Below are positions 1 through 7,567 of a stretch of 20,661 nt of DNA, in pieces. Source of the DNA: Methylophilaceae bacterium. Lineage in GTDB: Bacteria; Pseudomonadota; Gammaproteobacteria; Burkholderiales; Methylophilaceae. The translations under genes and the position numbers were made by a program. The notes beneath the pieces were generated by a model. It had not been told where the DNA came from. It searched no databases and worked only from the letters and a program-made list of their open reading frames with translations. The stretch covers positions 1-20,661 of the forward strand of contig CANCPF010000030.1 of NCBI GenBank assembly GCA_947379975.1. The letters run 5' to 3'. Each line of letters opens with the position of its first letter. The first letter of the stretch is position 1.

Positions 1-31
1 AATTAAAAAACTACCTCAAACTACAAAAACA

Positions 32-57
32 AAACTGCTGAAACAAACTGCTGAAAC
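32..57. repeat. Perfect 13-base tandem duplication at the atpB stop codon
   Basis: AAACTGCTGAAAC occurs twice back to back (32-44 and 45-57). The second copy touches the atpB stop codon at 57-59. It probably arose by a small slippage event in the atpB-atpE spacer. No function is evident. Confidence 0.7.
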
Positions 58-926
58 TAGTGTGACTCATGCGCCATAGCCAAATAAACGACCGTTAACA
101 TCATGAAAATAAACGCTTGCAATGCCACAATTAAGATGTGGAAGATTGACCAACCAGCGCCTAAAATTGCACCGAAAATTGTACCGGTTAAACCTGTAGC
201 TGCCCACAAACCAATCAATAAGAAAATAACTTCGCCGGCATACATATTACCGAATAGTCGTAATGAATGTGATAGCGGTTTAGAAACATACTCAATGATA
301 TTGAAGGCAAAGTTTGCAACAAACAGTAGTGGGCTTAATAACAAGCCAACAAAACCCATGGCACTTTTTGGTTTAAAGATTTTCGCACCGCCGAATGGCG
401 CGTAGAATAATTCATGAATCCAGCCGCCCAGGCCTTTGACTTTAATTGAAAAGTAAATCATCAAAATCCACACCGCCAACGCCAACGCAAACGTTGTATT
501 GATGTCAGAAGTAGGGACACTGCGCCAGTGCTCTAAACCAAGTGGGGCATAAACAAAATGATGCATAACATCTACAGGCAAGAAATCCATCGCATTCATG
601 GCTAACACCCATAAAAATACTGTTAGCGCTGTAGGTGCAATAAAGCTATGGCGATTGCCGTGGAAAATGTTTTTGACTTGCTCGTCAACAAAACCAAAAA
701 TAAGCTCTACAAAGGCTTGGCCTTTGCTTGGAACGCCATTCGTTGCGCTACGAGCTACCCACCAAATTAAACCCATCACTACAATACCTAGCAATACTGA
801 CATAATAAAGCTGTCGTAATTGAGCACCCAAAAACTGCCGTCACCAATAGGTTTAGCGTTAAAGCTTAAGTGGTGCGTAATGTAGCTTGATGGGGTCAGT
901 GCTTGTTCTGCGTGTTCTGTAGACAT
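57..926 (-). CDS. atpB: F0F1 ATP synthase subunit a
   Basis: Subunit a of the membrane F0 sector. It forms the two proton half-channels against the c-ring, so proton flow drives ring rotation and ATP synthesis. The 289-residue protein has several long hydrophobic segments. The family signature SLRLFGNMYAGE lies near residue 220 and contains the essential arginine that faces the c-subunit carboxylate. The length is normal for proteobacterial subunit a. It starts at ATG 926 and ends in TAG. It lies 61 bases downstream of atpI on the same strand, as in the standard atpIBEFHAGDC operon; atpE would be expected beyond the left edge. A 13-base sequence is repeated in tandem across the stop codon. 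The assignment is secure. Confidence 0.97.
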   Translation of the reverse strand: MSTEHAEQALTPSSYITHHLSFNAKPIGDGSFWVLNYDSFIMSVLLGIVVMGLIWWVARSATNGVPSKGQAFVELIFGFVDEQVKNIFHGNRHSFIAPTALTVFLWVLAMNAMDFLPVDVMHHFVYAPLGLEHWRSVPTSDINTTFALALAVWILMIYFSIKVKGLGGWIHELFYAPFGGAKIFKPKSAMGFVGLLLSPLLFVANFAFNIIEYVSKPLSHSLRLFGNMYAGEVIFLLIGLWAATGLTGTIFGAILGAGWSIFHILIVALQAFIFMMLTVVYLAMAHESH

Positions 927-987
927 AATCTAATATTTACTCTAACTAAAGTTTACTTTACGTCATTTAACTGACAAGAATTTTTAA

Positions 988-1362
988 TCACACTTTTAAC
1001 TTACTCAATGCAGCCCCTGAAAACAGCGCTGCAGCGGCTAAACCGGCAATTAGCGCAAATGGCACTAACTGTGTATAGACTTTAAACACAATGATTAACA
1101 ATAGGATAATCATAATAATTTTAACGGCTTCCGCTTTCAACAAATTCACCAAAATTGCGGTTGGATCTTCATTTTTAGCGATACGTCTTGCGATTAATGA
1201 TGCTACTGAAGCACCGATTAATACCGCCGAACCACCTAATATTGCCGAAATACCTGCATGCATACCAGTCGTAAGCAATAACACAAGCGCGACCGCCAAC
1301 GTGGCGATTAGCTGAATTTTAAGCATTTTACTAAAAACGTCTGCGGTGATAGATGCTGACAA
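988..1362 (-). CDS. atpI: ATP synthase subunit I (AtpI/UncI-like)
   Basis: Small membrane protein encoded first in the ATP synthase operon. In other bacteria AtpI helps c-ring assembly or stability and is often dispensable. The 124-residue reading has four hydrophobic segments (roughly residues 17-34, 37-58, 78-94 and 98-117), the expected topology and length (E. coli AtpI is about 126). No ATG precedes the first conserved segment, so this reading starts at TTG 1362. An ATG at 1326 (MLKIQL) would give 112 residues and also keeps all four segments. No strong Shine-Dalgarno sequence decides between them. Sequence conservation in this family is low, so the call rests on hydrophobicity, size and the adjacent atpB. 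Confidence 0.85.
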   Translation of the reverse strand: MSASITADVFSKMLKIQLIATLAVALVLLLTTGMHAGISAILGGSAVLIGASVASLIARRIAKNEDPTAILVNLLKAEAVKIIMIILLLIIVFKVYTQLVPFALIAGLAAAALFSGAALSKLKV

Positions 1363-1433
1363 TGTCTTAAACCCAGTTAATTTAAATGCGCTTATTTACG
1401 CTTACTTTTATGCAATATGCTGCAAAGTCCGCG

Positions 1434-1462
1434 ATTTTGAATTATTACAACTTTTTAGTCAA
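1434..1462 (-). promoter_or_regulatory. Candidate sigma-70 promoter of the atp operon
   Basis: On the minus strand, TTGACT (1457-1462) and CAAAAT (1434-1439) are 17 bases apart, in the 181-base gap between parB and atpI. Five of six and four of six positions match the -35 and -10 consensus. The position, about 70 bases before the proposed atpI start, fits. It is a pattern match only. Confidence 0.45.
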
Positions 1463-1543
1463 GAGCTAAGTTTAAGCAAAATGAAACACTTAGCGCAGTA
1501 TTATGCTTATTTCTCGTGATATTAATCTGGCATTACAGTGACA

Positions 1544-2458
1544 TTAGCGTGAAATTCTAGCAATAATTTCATCCAGCTGATCTAAATTAGCGTAGCTAAT
1601 TTTCAGCATTCCAGCACCATTGGCGCTTGCTTTAATATTAACTACCGCGCCTAATTTATCGCTCAAAGCCTCTTGCAGCCTAATAACGTCAGGATTAGTA
1701 TTGATTTTCTGCTGTGATTTTTGTGTGCTGCTTTGTGCCGTATCTTCCACCGGTGCAGCTGTTTGCTCGTTTTGTTTTTTAACCAAACTTTCGGCTTCGC
1801 GCACTGAATAATTATTTTGTATAATTTGTTCAGCCAGCATGACTTGCTGGGCGCCATCTAAGCCGATGAGCGCGCGGGCATGGCCCATATCTATTTTTCC
1901 ATGCATTAACATTTCTTGCACAGCTGCACACAAATTCAACAATCGCAACAGGTTTGAAACCGCTACGCGCGAACGCCCAACCGCCAGCGCCGCTTTTTCG
2001 TGAGTCATGGCAAATTCCTCTATCAGACGCTTAATGCCTTGCGCCTCTTCAAGAGGGTTCAGATTTTCACGCTGAATATTTTCTATCAAAGCCATTGCTA
2101 AGGCGGCTTCATCTTCAATTTCACGCACTAATACTGGCACATCTTCTAAGCCAGCCATTTTGCTAGCGCGCCAACGGCGTTCACCGGCAATAATTTCGTA
2201 TTGCTGCTCAGCAGATTGCGCGTCACTCAGCGGCCTAACCAATATCGGCTGCATGATGCCTTGCGCCTTAATTGAATCAGCCAAAGTTTGTAATGCAGCA
2301 TCATCCATATAGCTGCGCGGCTGATATTTCCCTGGGCGCAATCGCTCTATCTTAAGCACTAGCAAAGAATCCGCCTCGCCGACACTACCCATATCGCCGG
2401 CCAAAAGTGCATCAAGCCCGCGACCCAAACCTCTATTCAAGACATTCGCTTTAACCAT
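1544..2458 (-). CDS. parB: Chromosome partitioning protein ParB
   Basis: CTP-dependent DNA clamp that loads at parS, spreads along DNA and links the origin to ParA and SMC. The 304 residues show the typical chromosomal ParB order. An N-terminal ParA-contact motif RGLGRGLDALL is at residues 9-19. The nuclease-like CTP-binding domain holds GERRWRA and ENIQRENLNPLEEA. A helix-turn-helix follows around AALAVGRSRVAVSNLLRLLNL (residues 155-177), then a linker rich in Q, S and T, and a C-terminal dimerisation domain. Its start overlaps the end of parA by 8 bases, so the two are translationally coupled. Three parS sites matching its expected target lie in the same window (6626, 8913, 10036). Confidence 0.97.
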   Translation of the reverse strand: MVKANVLNRGLGRGLDALLAGDMGSVGEADSLLVLKIERLRPGKYQPRSYMDDAALQTLADSIKAQGIMQPILVRPLSDAQSAEQQYEIIAGERRWRASKMAGLEDVPVLVREIEDEAALAMALIENIQRENLNPLEEAQGIKRLIEEFAMTHEKAALAVGRSRVAVSNLLRLLNLCAAVQEMLMHGKIDMGHARALIGLDGAQQVMLAEQIIQNNYSVREAESLVKKQNEQTAAPVEDTAQSSTQKSQQKINTNPDVIRLQEALSDKLGAVVNIKASANGAGMLKISYANLDQLDEIIARISR

Positions 2459-3251
2459 TTTGCTTCCCCTTGCTTACACTGTCTTTATCTATAATCTCAT
2501 GCGCTAAATCCATATAAGCCTGCGAGCCTTTTGAGTTTTTGTCATAGTTAAGCACTGGCACGCCATAGCTCGGCGCTTCGGCCAATCTAATATTTCTAGG
2601 GATGATGGTTTTATACACTTTATCGCCAAAATGGTTAATTAACTGATCTGAAACCTGGTTAGCCAACATATTGCGATTGTCGAACAAGGTGCGCAACAAG
2701 CCTTCTATTTCTAGGGTTGGATTTAATCGGGCGCGTACTTTTTTTACGGTATTCACTAAATCAGACAAGCCTTCTAATGCGTAATACTCACATTGCATCG
2801 GAATCAGCACTGAATTTGCCGCAGTTAAAGCGTTCACCGTCACTAAATTTAGCGCAGGCGGGCAATCAAGCAAAACATAATCATACACAGCCAAGCCGTT
2901 CAGGCTGACCAATTTAGCGATGGACGCTTTCAACCGAGTTTCTCGCGCCAGTTCATTGACCAAATCCACCTCGGCGCCAGCTAACTCTCGGTTTGACGGT
3001 GCAATATCAAAGCCACTTTTTTCGCTAGTAACAATCACTTCGCTCAGCGTTTTTTCACCAATTAACACATGGTAAATACTGTGTTTAAGATGCGCTTTAT
3101 CAATACCGCTACCGGTACTGGCATTGCCCTGCGGATCAAGATCTATCAGCAGGACCTTTTTCCCCAAGCTAGCCATGCTGGCCGCGAGGTTGACGCAAGT
3201 AGTCGTTTTACCGACACCGCCTTTTTGATTAGTAATGGCTAATATTTTCAT
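2451..3251 (-). CDS. parA: Chromosome partitioning ATPase ParA (Soj)
   Basis: MinD/ParA-type ATPase whose ATP-bound dimer binds DNA non-specifically and pulls ParB-parS complexes apart during segregation. The deviant Walker A motif KGGVGKTT is at residues 10-17 (both lysines present). Walker A' DLDPQGNAS is at 38-46, and Walker B around YVLLDCPP near residue 125. The length of 266 is that of small chromosomal ParA proteins lacking the N-terminal HTH of plasmid P1-type ParA. It starts at ATG 3251. It lies 61 bases downstream of rsmG and overlaps parB, so mnmG-rsmG-parA-parB is probably one transcription unit. Confidence 0.97.
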   Translation of the reverse strand: MKILAITNQKGGVGKTTTCVNLAASMASLGKKVLLIDLDPQGNASTGSGIDKAHLKHSIYHVLIGEKTLSEVIVTSEKSGFDIAPSNRELAGAEVDLVNELARETRLKASIAKLVSLNGLAVYDYVLLDCPPALNLVTVNALTAANSVLIPMQCEYYALEGLSDLVNTVKKVRARLNPTLEIEGLLRTLFDNRNMLANQVSDQLINHFGDKVYKTIIPRNIRLAEAPSYGVPVLNYDKNSKGSQAYMDLAHEIIDKDSVSKGKQNG

Positions 3252-3312
3252 ATTTACTTTAATTTAATGATGTTTTAAATAACAACTTAAAATTTGCGAG
3301 CAATTTAAAGCG

Positions 3313-3963
3313 TTAACGCTGCAAATAAACCAAATGTCGTTCAGCGTCTAAGCCCGCCACTTTTAACACTTCAATGCGGCTAGGTTTAATCGCCATGTTT
3401 TTAAAATCCTGATTTTCAAATTCGTGCTCAGGCACCACGCCTTTCATGGCCAACCATTGCCCACCTTCGGCTAATAAATGCTTGGTGAGCTTAAGGAACA
3501 AAGCAATTTCTGAAAACGCGCGTGAAATAATCACATCAAACAGCTGCTTTGCTTTTAGAGCTTCGACACGGCCATATTCAACCTGAAAGTTAGTTAACGC
3601 TAACTCACCTTTTACTTGGCGCATAAAACTGGTTTTTTTCAGCACAGAATCAATCGCCGTCACTTGCAAGTCTGGCAGGCAAATAGCCAGCGGAATACTT
3701 GGCAGGCCAGCTCCCGCACCTACGTCTAACAAGTACTTAGGTGCTAACGCCTGCACATGTGGCAACACACTTAAGCTATCTAACAAATGCAAAGTCACCA
3801 TCGCCAGCGGGTCGCGTATTGCGGTGAGGTTATGCACCTTGTTCCATTTATCAATCAGCAACAAATAAGCAATCAGCTTATCTTGCTTATCATCGCTGAT
3901 TTGCAAATTCATTTCCAACAAACCAGCTTGCAGCTTGGCTTTCAGTGTCGCTTGCAAGGTCAT
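3313..3963 (-). CDS. rsmG: 16S rRNA (guanine-527-N7)-methyltransferase RsmG
   Basis: SAM-dependent methyltransferase (formerly GidB) that makes m7G527 in 16S rRNA; loss gives low-level streptomycin resistance in other bacteria. The 216 residues carry the family signs: HNLTAI near residue 44, SAM-binding motif I DVGAGAGLPSIPLAI near residue 80, ISRAF near 148, and RHLVYLQR at the C-terminus. Its start ATG shares four bases (ATGA, 3960-3963) with the end of mnmG, indicating translational coupling. Confidence 0.97.
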   Translation of the reverse strand: MTLQATLKAKLQAGLLEMNLQISDDKQDKLIAYLLLIDKWNKVHNLTAIRDPLAMVTLHLLDSLSVLPHVQALAPKYLLDVGAGAGLPSIPLAICLPDLQVTAIDSVLKKTSFMRQVKGELALTNFQVEYGRVEALKAKQLFDVIISRAFSEIALFLKLTKHLLAEGGQWLAMKGVVPEHEFENQDFKNMAIKPSRIEVLKVAGLDAERHLVYLQR

Positions 3964-5903
3964 GCAGCTTGCTCGATTTGTTTGCTGCGAGATTTACGTT
4001 TGAGGTAAACCAATAATAGCGAAATTGCCGCTGGCGTGATGCCAGAAATCCTGCCAGCCTGACCGATGGTTTCAGGCTTTTGTGCATTAAGTTTTTGTTG
4101 CGCCTCAATCGGCAAACCATGAATTTCGCGGTAATCCAAATCTTCTGGCAATTTGGTATTTTCTTGGCCGCGGCTACGCGCCACTTCATCGGTTTGGCGA
4201 TCAATATAGCCTTGATATTTTGCGGCAATTTCTACCTGCTCGCGTACCTCTGCGGCCAATGAATCATATTGATGGCCACCTAAGGCATCTTCGCCTAACG
4301 ATAAAACCGCTTCGTAACTCACTTCTGGACGGCGCAACAATTCAAACAAGCTGTACTCATGTTCTAGCGGCTTGCCAAATAAAGCCGTCATTTTTTCTGG
4401 ATCTAAATTAGCCGGTTGCACAAAGGTCTTTTTAAGCCGCTCTTGCTCACGCAACACCGCTTCTTGTTTACGGCTAAAAGCTTCCCAGCGTACATCATCC
4501 ACCAAACCTAATTTTCGGCCGATTTCTGTCAAGCGCATATCTGCGTTATCTTCACGCAATTGCAAACGATATTCCGCACGTGAAGTAAACATGCGGTATG
4601 GTTCGGTAACGCCACGAGTAATTAAATCATCCACCATTACGCCGATGTAAGCTTCATCGCGGGCAGGGCACCAAGCGTCTTTACCTTGCGCTAAAAGTGC
4701 GGCATTGGCACCAGCTAATAAGCCTTGCGCGGCGGCTTCTTCATAACCGGTAGTGCCATTAATTTGGCCAGCAAAAAATAAACCGCTCACGGCTTTGGTT
4801 TCCAACGAGCTTTTTAAGCCACGCGGATCATAATAATCGTACTCAATGGCATAACCCGGACGCATGATATGTGCATTTTCTAAGCCCTTTACCGAGCGCA
4901 CTAAAGCTAGCTGAATATCATACGGCAAGCTGGTTGAAATACCATTGGGGTAAACTTCATGCGTGCTTAAGCCTTCTGGCTCTAAAAAAATCTGGTGGGA
5001 ATCTTTATCTGCAAAGCGGTGAATTTTATCTTCAACGCTTGGGCAATAACGTGGACCAACGCCCTCAATAACACCGGTATACATAGGCGAGCGATCTAAC
5101 CCGCTGCGAATAATATCGTGCGTGCGCTCGTTGGTGTGGGTAATCCAGCACGGCAGTTGGGCAGGGTGCTGCGCAACATTGCCCAAAAATGAAAATACCG
5201 GCACAGGATTATCGCCCGGCTGTTCTTGCATTACAGAATAATCAATACTGCGACCATCGATACGTGGCGGCGTGCCAGTTTTTAAACGGCCAACCGGCAA
5301 ACCGATTTCACGCAGACGCGCCGCTAACGAAATTGATGGAGGATCGCCAGCGCGGCCAGCACTGTAATTTTGCAAACCAACATGCACCAAGCCGCCTAAA
5401 AAAGTACCGGCGGTTAACACCACTGTTTTAGAAGCAAAGCGCAAACCAATTTGCGTCACCACGCCAGCGGCGCGCGGTAAGTCAGCATCGCCATCTAAAA
5501 TAATATCATCTACCGCTTGCTGAAAAAGCCATAAGTTAGGTTGATTTTCAAGCCGGCGGCGTATGGCTGCTTTATACAAAACCCGATCCGCTTGGGCGCG
5601 TGTAGCACGTACCGCCGGACCTTTACTAGAGTTTAATATGCGAAACTGTATGCCGCCTTCATCGGTAGCAGCAGCCATTGCACCGCCTAGCGCGTCGATT
5701 TCTTTAACTAAATGACCTTTGCCGATGCCGCCTATGCTTGGATTACAAGACATCTGACCCAGCGTTTCAATGTTATGCGTCAGCAATAAGGTTTTTTGGC
5801 CCATTCTAGCGCTGGCAAGTGCAGCCTCAGTTCCGGCATGACCACCACCAACGACAATCACATCAAAAATATCAGGGTACTTATGTTCTGCTTTTGGCAT
5901 CAT
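3960..5903 (-). CDS. mnmG: tRNA U34 carboxymethylaminomethyl-modification enzyme MnmG (GidA)
   Basis: FAD-dependent subunit that works with MnmE to add the (carboxymethyl)aminomethyl group to wobble uridine 34 of tRNAs reading NNA/NNG codons. The 647-residue protein has the N-terminal FAD motif VVGGGHAGTEAA (residues 17-28). SCNPSIGGIGKGHLVKEID, TAGTFLGGL and LKTGTPPRIDGRSIDYS follow. A second FAD segment, GLFFAGQINGTTGYEEAAAQ, is near residue 375, then RAEYRLQLREDNAD. The helical C-terminal domain ends with ISGITPAAISLLL. Two consecutive ATGs (5901-5903 and 5898-5900) could start it. The stop is TGA, which shows that TGA terminates translation in this genome. Its partner gene mnmE lies on the far side of the accessory block. 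Confidence 0.98.
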   Translation of the reverse strand: MMPKAEHKYPDIFDVIVVGGGHAGTEAALASARMGQKTLLLTHNIETLGQMSCNPSIGGIGKGHLVKEIDALGGAMAAATDEGGIQFRILNSSKGPAVRATRAQADRVLYKAAIRRRLENQPNLWLFQQAVDDIILDGDADLPRAAGVVTQIGLRFASKTVVLTAGTFLGGLVHVGLQNYSAGRAGDPPSISLAARLREIGLPVGRLKTGTPPRIDGRSIDYSVMQEQPGDNPVPVFSFLGNVAQHPAQLPCWITHTNERTHDIIRSGLDRSPMYTGVIEGVGPRYCPSVEDKIHRFADKDSHQIFLEPEGLSTHEVYPNGISTSLPYDIQLALVRSVKGLENAHIMRPGYAIEYDYYDPRGLKSSLETKAVSGLFFAGQINGTTGYEEAAAQGLLAGANAALLAQGKDAWCPARDEAYIGVMVDDLITRGVTEPYRMFTSRAEYRLQLREDNADMRLTEIGRKLGLVDDVRWEAFSRKQEAVLREQERLKKTFVQPANLDPEKMTALFGKPLEHEYSLFELLRRPEVSYEAVLSLGEDALGGHQYDSLAAEVREQVEIAAKYQGYIDRQTDEVARSRGQENTKLPEDLDYREIHGLPIEAQQKLNAQKPETIGQAGRISGITPAAISLLLVYLKRKSRSKQIEQAA

Positions 5904-5929
5904 TTAACGCTTATATTTCAAAGATTTAG

Positions 5930-5958
5930 ATTTTACTGGAATTGCCTAATTTAGTCAT
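5930..5958 (-). promoter_or_regulatory. Candidate promoter of mnmG-rsmG-parAB
   Basis: On the minus strand, ATGACT (5953-5958) and TAAAAT (5930-5935) are 17 bases apart (4/6 and 5/6 consensus matches). They end about 27 bases before the mnmG start, in the divergent gap with the cytochrome gene. Pattern match only. Confidence 0.45.
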
Positions 5959-6027
5959 GCAAAAGCTTGTTTTAACAGTTGATTTATTAGTCAGATAAGT
6001 GAAATAATTACATACTGAAAAAAGATA

Positions 6028-6057
6028 TTCATAATTTATTAACAAAGCTGGCATAAT
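6028..6057 (+). promoter_or_regulatory. Candidate promoter of the cytochrome c gene
   Basis: A CATAAT -10 element (6052-6057) is preceded by TGG, an extended -10 type. A weak -35 (TTCATA, 6028-6033) lies 18 bases upstream. The start codon of the cytochrome gene is 67 bases downstream. Pattern match only. Confidence 0.4.
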
Positions 6058-6124
6058 ATTGGGTTATTACTATAGCTCGACCCGTAAACCGAACACATAC
6101 TTTAAACCTAGAACGGAGCATTAT

Positions 6125-6568
6125 ATGAAAAAATTAAACATTGCATTAGCAGTATTACTTGGTCTTACAGCTTTCTCTGCACAAGCTAGCGTTGCCAATG
6201 CAGAAAAATTAGCAGCTATTTACACAACAGTTGCTAAAGGCGCTAACCCAGATTTCGTTGCTTCTGTAGCTGACGGTAAAGTATTCTTCAACCAAAAAGT
6301 AAAAGGTGCTAGCGGTAAAGAAACAGCTTGTGCTTCATGCCACACAGCAAACCCAGCAGATGCAGGCAAACACATTGCAACTGGCAAAACGATTAAACCA
6401 CTTTCACCAGTAGTTAACGCTAAACGCTTTAGCGATTACGATAAAGTAGAAGCTAAATTCACTAAACATTGCAACGACATTTTAGGTGTAGATTGTACGC
6501 CTGCTCAAAAAGCTAACTACATCACTTACTTGCTAACTGAATCAACACCAACAGCAAAAGCTAAATAA
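6125..6568 (+). CDS. Periplasmic monoheme cytochrome c, SHP/DUF1924 type
   Basis: Secreted c-type cytochrome of 147 residues. The start is ATG 6125, preceded by GGAG at 6115-6118 with a 6-base spacer; an upstream in-frame extension lacks these signals. Residues 1-21 form a Sec signal peptide (MKKLNIALAV..., cleavage after AQA). One heme-binding motif, CASCH, is at residues 69-73. The C-terminal stretch HCNDILGVDCTPAQK (115-129) resembles the Rhodobacter sphaeroides heme protein SHP, where an asparagine in this segment is the sixth heme ligand and leaves when oxygen binds. Here Asn117 would be that ligand, and Cys116/Cys124 could form the SHP disulfide. The SHP relation is from remembered family patterns. 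In other bacteria shp genes often sit with a diheme cytochrome c and a cytochrome b; neither is here. Its role is not known. Confidence 0.88.
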   Translation: MKKLNIALAVLLGLTAFSAQASVANAEKLAAIYTTVAKGANPDFVASVADGKVFFNQKVKGASGKETACASCHTANPADAGKHIATGKTIKPLSPVVNAKRFSDYDKVEAKFTKHCNDILGVDCTPAQKANYITYLLTESTPTAKAK

Positions 6569-6617
6569 TAATACTTAGTTACAAATGTTAAGCGCGCTTA
6601 GTGCGTGCTTGAAAAAG

Positions 6618-6652
6618 AAAAGCAGTGTTTCACGTGAAACACTGCTTTTTTT
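6618..6652 (+). terminator. Rho-independent terminator whose stem is a parS site
   Basis: Bases 6618-6649 are a perfect 32-base palindrome (16-base arms, centre between 6633 and 6634), running into seven T (6646-6652). It lies 50 bases after the cytochrome stop codon and should terminate that transcript. A-rich sequence on the left (6612-6620) also gives a T-rich run on the minus strand, so it may work in both directions. The centre is exactly a parS sequence. An RNA hairpin needs a few unpaired central bases, so about 14 pairs would form. Confidence 0.8.
6626..6641. promoter_or_regulatory. parS site 1 (perfect)
   Basis: TGTTTCACGTGAAACA matches the widely conserved bacterial parS consensus at all 16 positions. 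It is about 3.4 kb from parA and 9 kb from the origin, and is embedded in the terminator stem after the cytochrome gene. Confidence 0.93.
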
Positions 6653-6743
6653 ATGCCACCATTTTCCATCAATAATTTCATCCCGATTTCACATTTCATT
6701 AGAAGCAATTACCTCACCTCGATGTCAGCAAGTACGACGGACG

Positions 6744-6815
6744 GTTTGCAGAATGAGTGTTTGTCGAACATGCATTTGCCGTATGAGTGTTTGTCGAGTC
6801 AGCGTTTGCTGAATG
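6744..6815. repeat. Short tandem repeat, 30-base period
   Basis: ATGAGTGTTTGTCGA occurs exactly twice 30 bases apart (6753-6767 and 6783-6797). Three related TTTGC(A/C/T)G(A/T)ATGA blocks begin near 6744, 6774 and 6804. There are about two and a half units, with a weaker 15-base sub-period. Reading frames through it are open but look like a by-product of the repeat. No function is recognised. Confidence 0.65.
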
Positions 6816-6818
6816 AAG

Positions 6819-6972
6819 GTAGGGCGGATGAGCGCAGCGTTATCCGCCGCATAAAGAACTCACCACCAACACCGAAACTAGCAAAACCGCTATGTTAACC
6901 TTTATCTTCACTATTAATGCCTAGCCACGATGCTTGTAAAACCTACGGCGGATAACGCTACGCTCATCCGCC
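6819..6972. repeat. Pair of inverted REP-like palindromes (BIME-like)
   Basis: Two 26-base units (6823-6848 and 6947-6972) are inverted relative to each other and agree at 25 of 26 positions. Each begins GGCGGAT and ends ATCCGCC, so each can fold on itself. Outer flanks also pair in part (GTAGG before the first, CCTAC before the second). About 98 bases separate them. This is the layout of a bacterial interspersed mosaic element or a small non-autonomous element. The gap from 6569 to 7147 otherwise holds the parS terminator and the tandem repeat; I see no gene or RNA in 6973-7147. Confidence 0.75.
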
Positions 6973-7147
6973 TTACAATAAGCCACTGGAAATATGTGCC
7001 CGCTTAATGTAGTTGATAACGGGACTTGTAGGGCAATTTAGGCGTGCTTGTTAGCGGGATACTTTTGTTTAGTGTTTTATCTAGGTGAGCGTTTTAAGAA
7101 AATTAAATGGGCAATTAGGTAAAATTTCTTACAAGGATATTATTTTT

Positions 7148-7564
7148 TTAGCTTTTTGGCTTAAGCACAACAGCCAATAAACTGGTTATCGCTTGATAAC
7201 GCTCAAACAAAAACGCCACACGCGCGGCATCGGTATTTGCGCCTTTGTAGTTGTAGGCGGCATCTACGGCTTTATCTAATTGCTGATGTGCTTTAAGTAA
7301 ATTAGCTGGCATGGTCAGTGGATAATATAAATCTACCAGCGAGGCGTTGGTATGAACCGCGCGTGCATCTAGGACAGCTTGTGCTGCTTGCTCTATACGA
7401 TTGGCAGGAGCGATGTTCTCGTTGTGATTAACGTCAGCAGTTTTCGCGGCGAGGGCGCCGCTCCTACAGTCTGGCCACGGGAAGTTGTTATATACCAAAC
7501 TTGCTGAGTAGGTGTAATCACTCTTTAACCTGCCACACAAAGTACGCATCCATGACATATGCAT
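7148..7564 (-). pseudogene. MmeI-like gene, segment 4: C-terminal part
   Basis: Last open segment, 138 residues from ATG 7564, again in the same frame. MHMSWMRTLCGRLKSDYTYSASLVYNNFPWP is the conserved start of the C-terminal part. The family's IEQAAQAVLDAR, YYPLTMPANLLKAHQQLDKAVDAAY and FLFERY follow. Between PWP and IEQ there are about 25 residues (DCRSGALAAKTADVNHNENI...) where relatives usually have about 8-10; this extra stretch carries a REP half-site. It ends KPKS at TAA 7148-7150. Confidence 0.78.
7404..7467. repeat. Second REP-related element inside the MmeI-like gene
   Basis: Bases 7444-7467 are an exact 24-base inverted copy of 8352-8375. The other arm is missing or decayed: 7404-7415 (GCAGGAGCGATG) matches it at 9 of 12 positions. 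The stretch encodes the extra residues seen between PWP and IEQ. Confidence 0.65.
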
Positions 7565-7567
7565 AAG

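Noticed and set aside
103..819. Plus-strand frames opposite atpB
   Set aside because: Shadow frames of a clearly conserved minus-strand gene; no start signals.
3890..4262. Small frames over the mnmG-rsmG junction on both strands
   Set aside because: Overlap two well-conserved, overlapping genes; composition is that of a shadow frame.
6744..6815. Possible CRISPR array (30-base period)
   Set aside because: Only about two and a half units, both halves of the unit are related to each other, and there are no unique spacers or cas genes.
6585..6898. Open frames of 75 and 81 codons across the repeat region after the cytochrome gene
   Set aside because: They run through the terminator, the tandem repeats and a REP unit, have no ribosome binding site, and their periodic composition comes from the DNA repeat.
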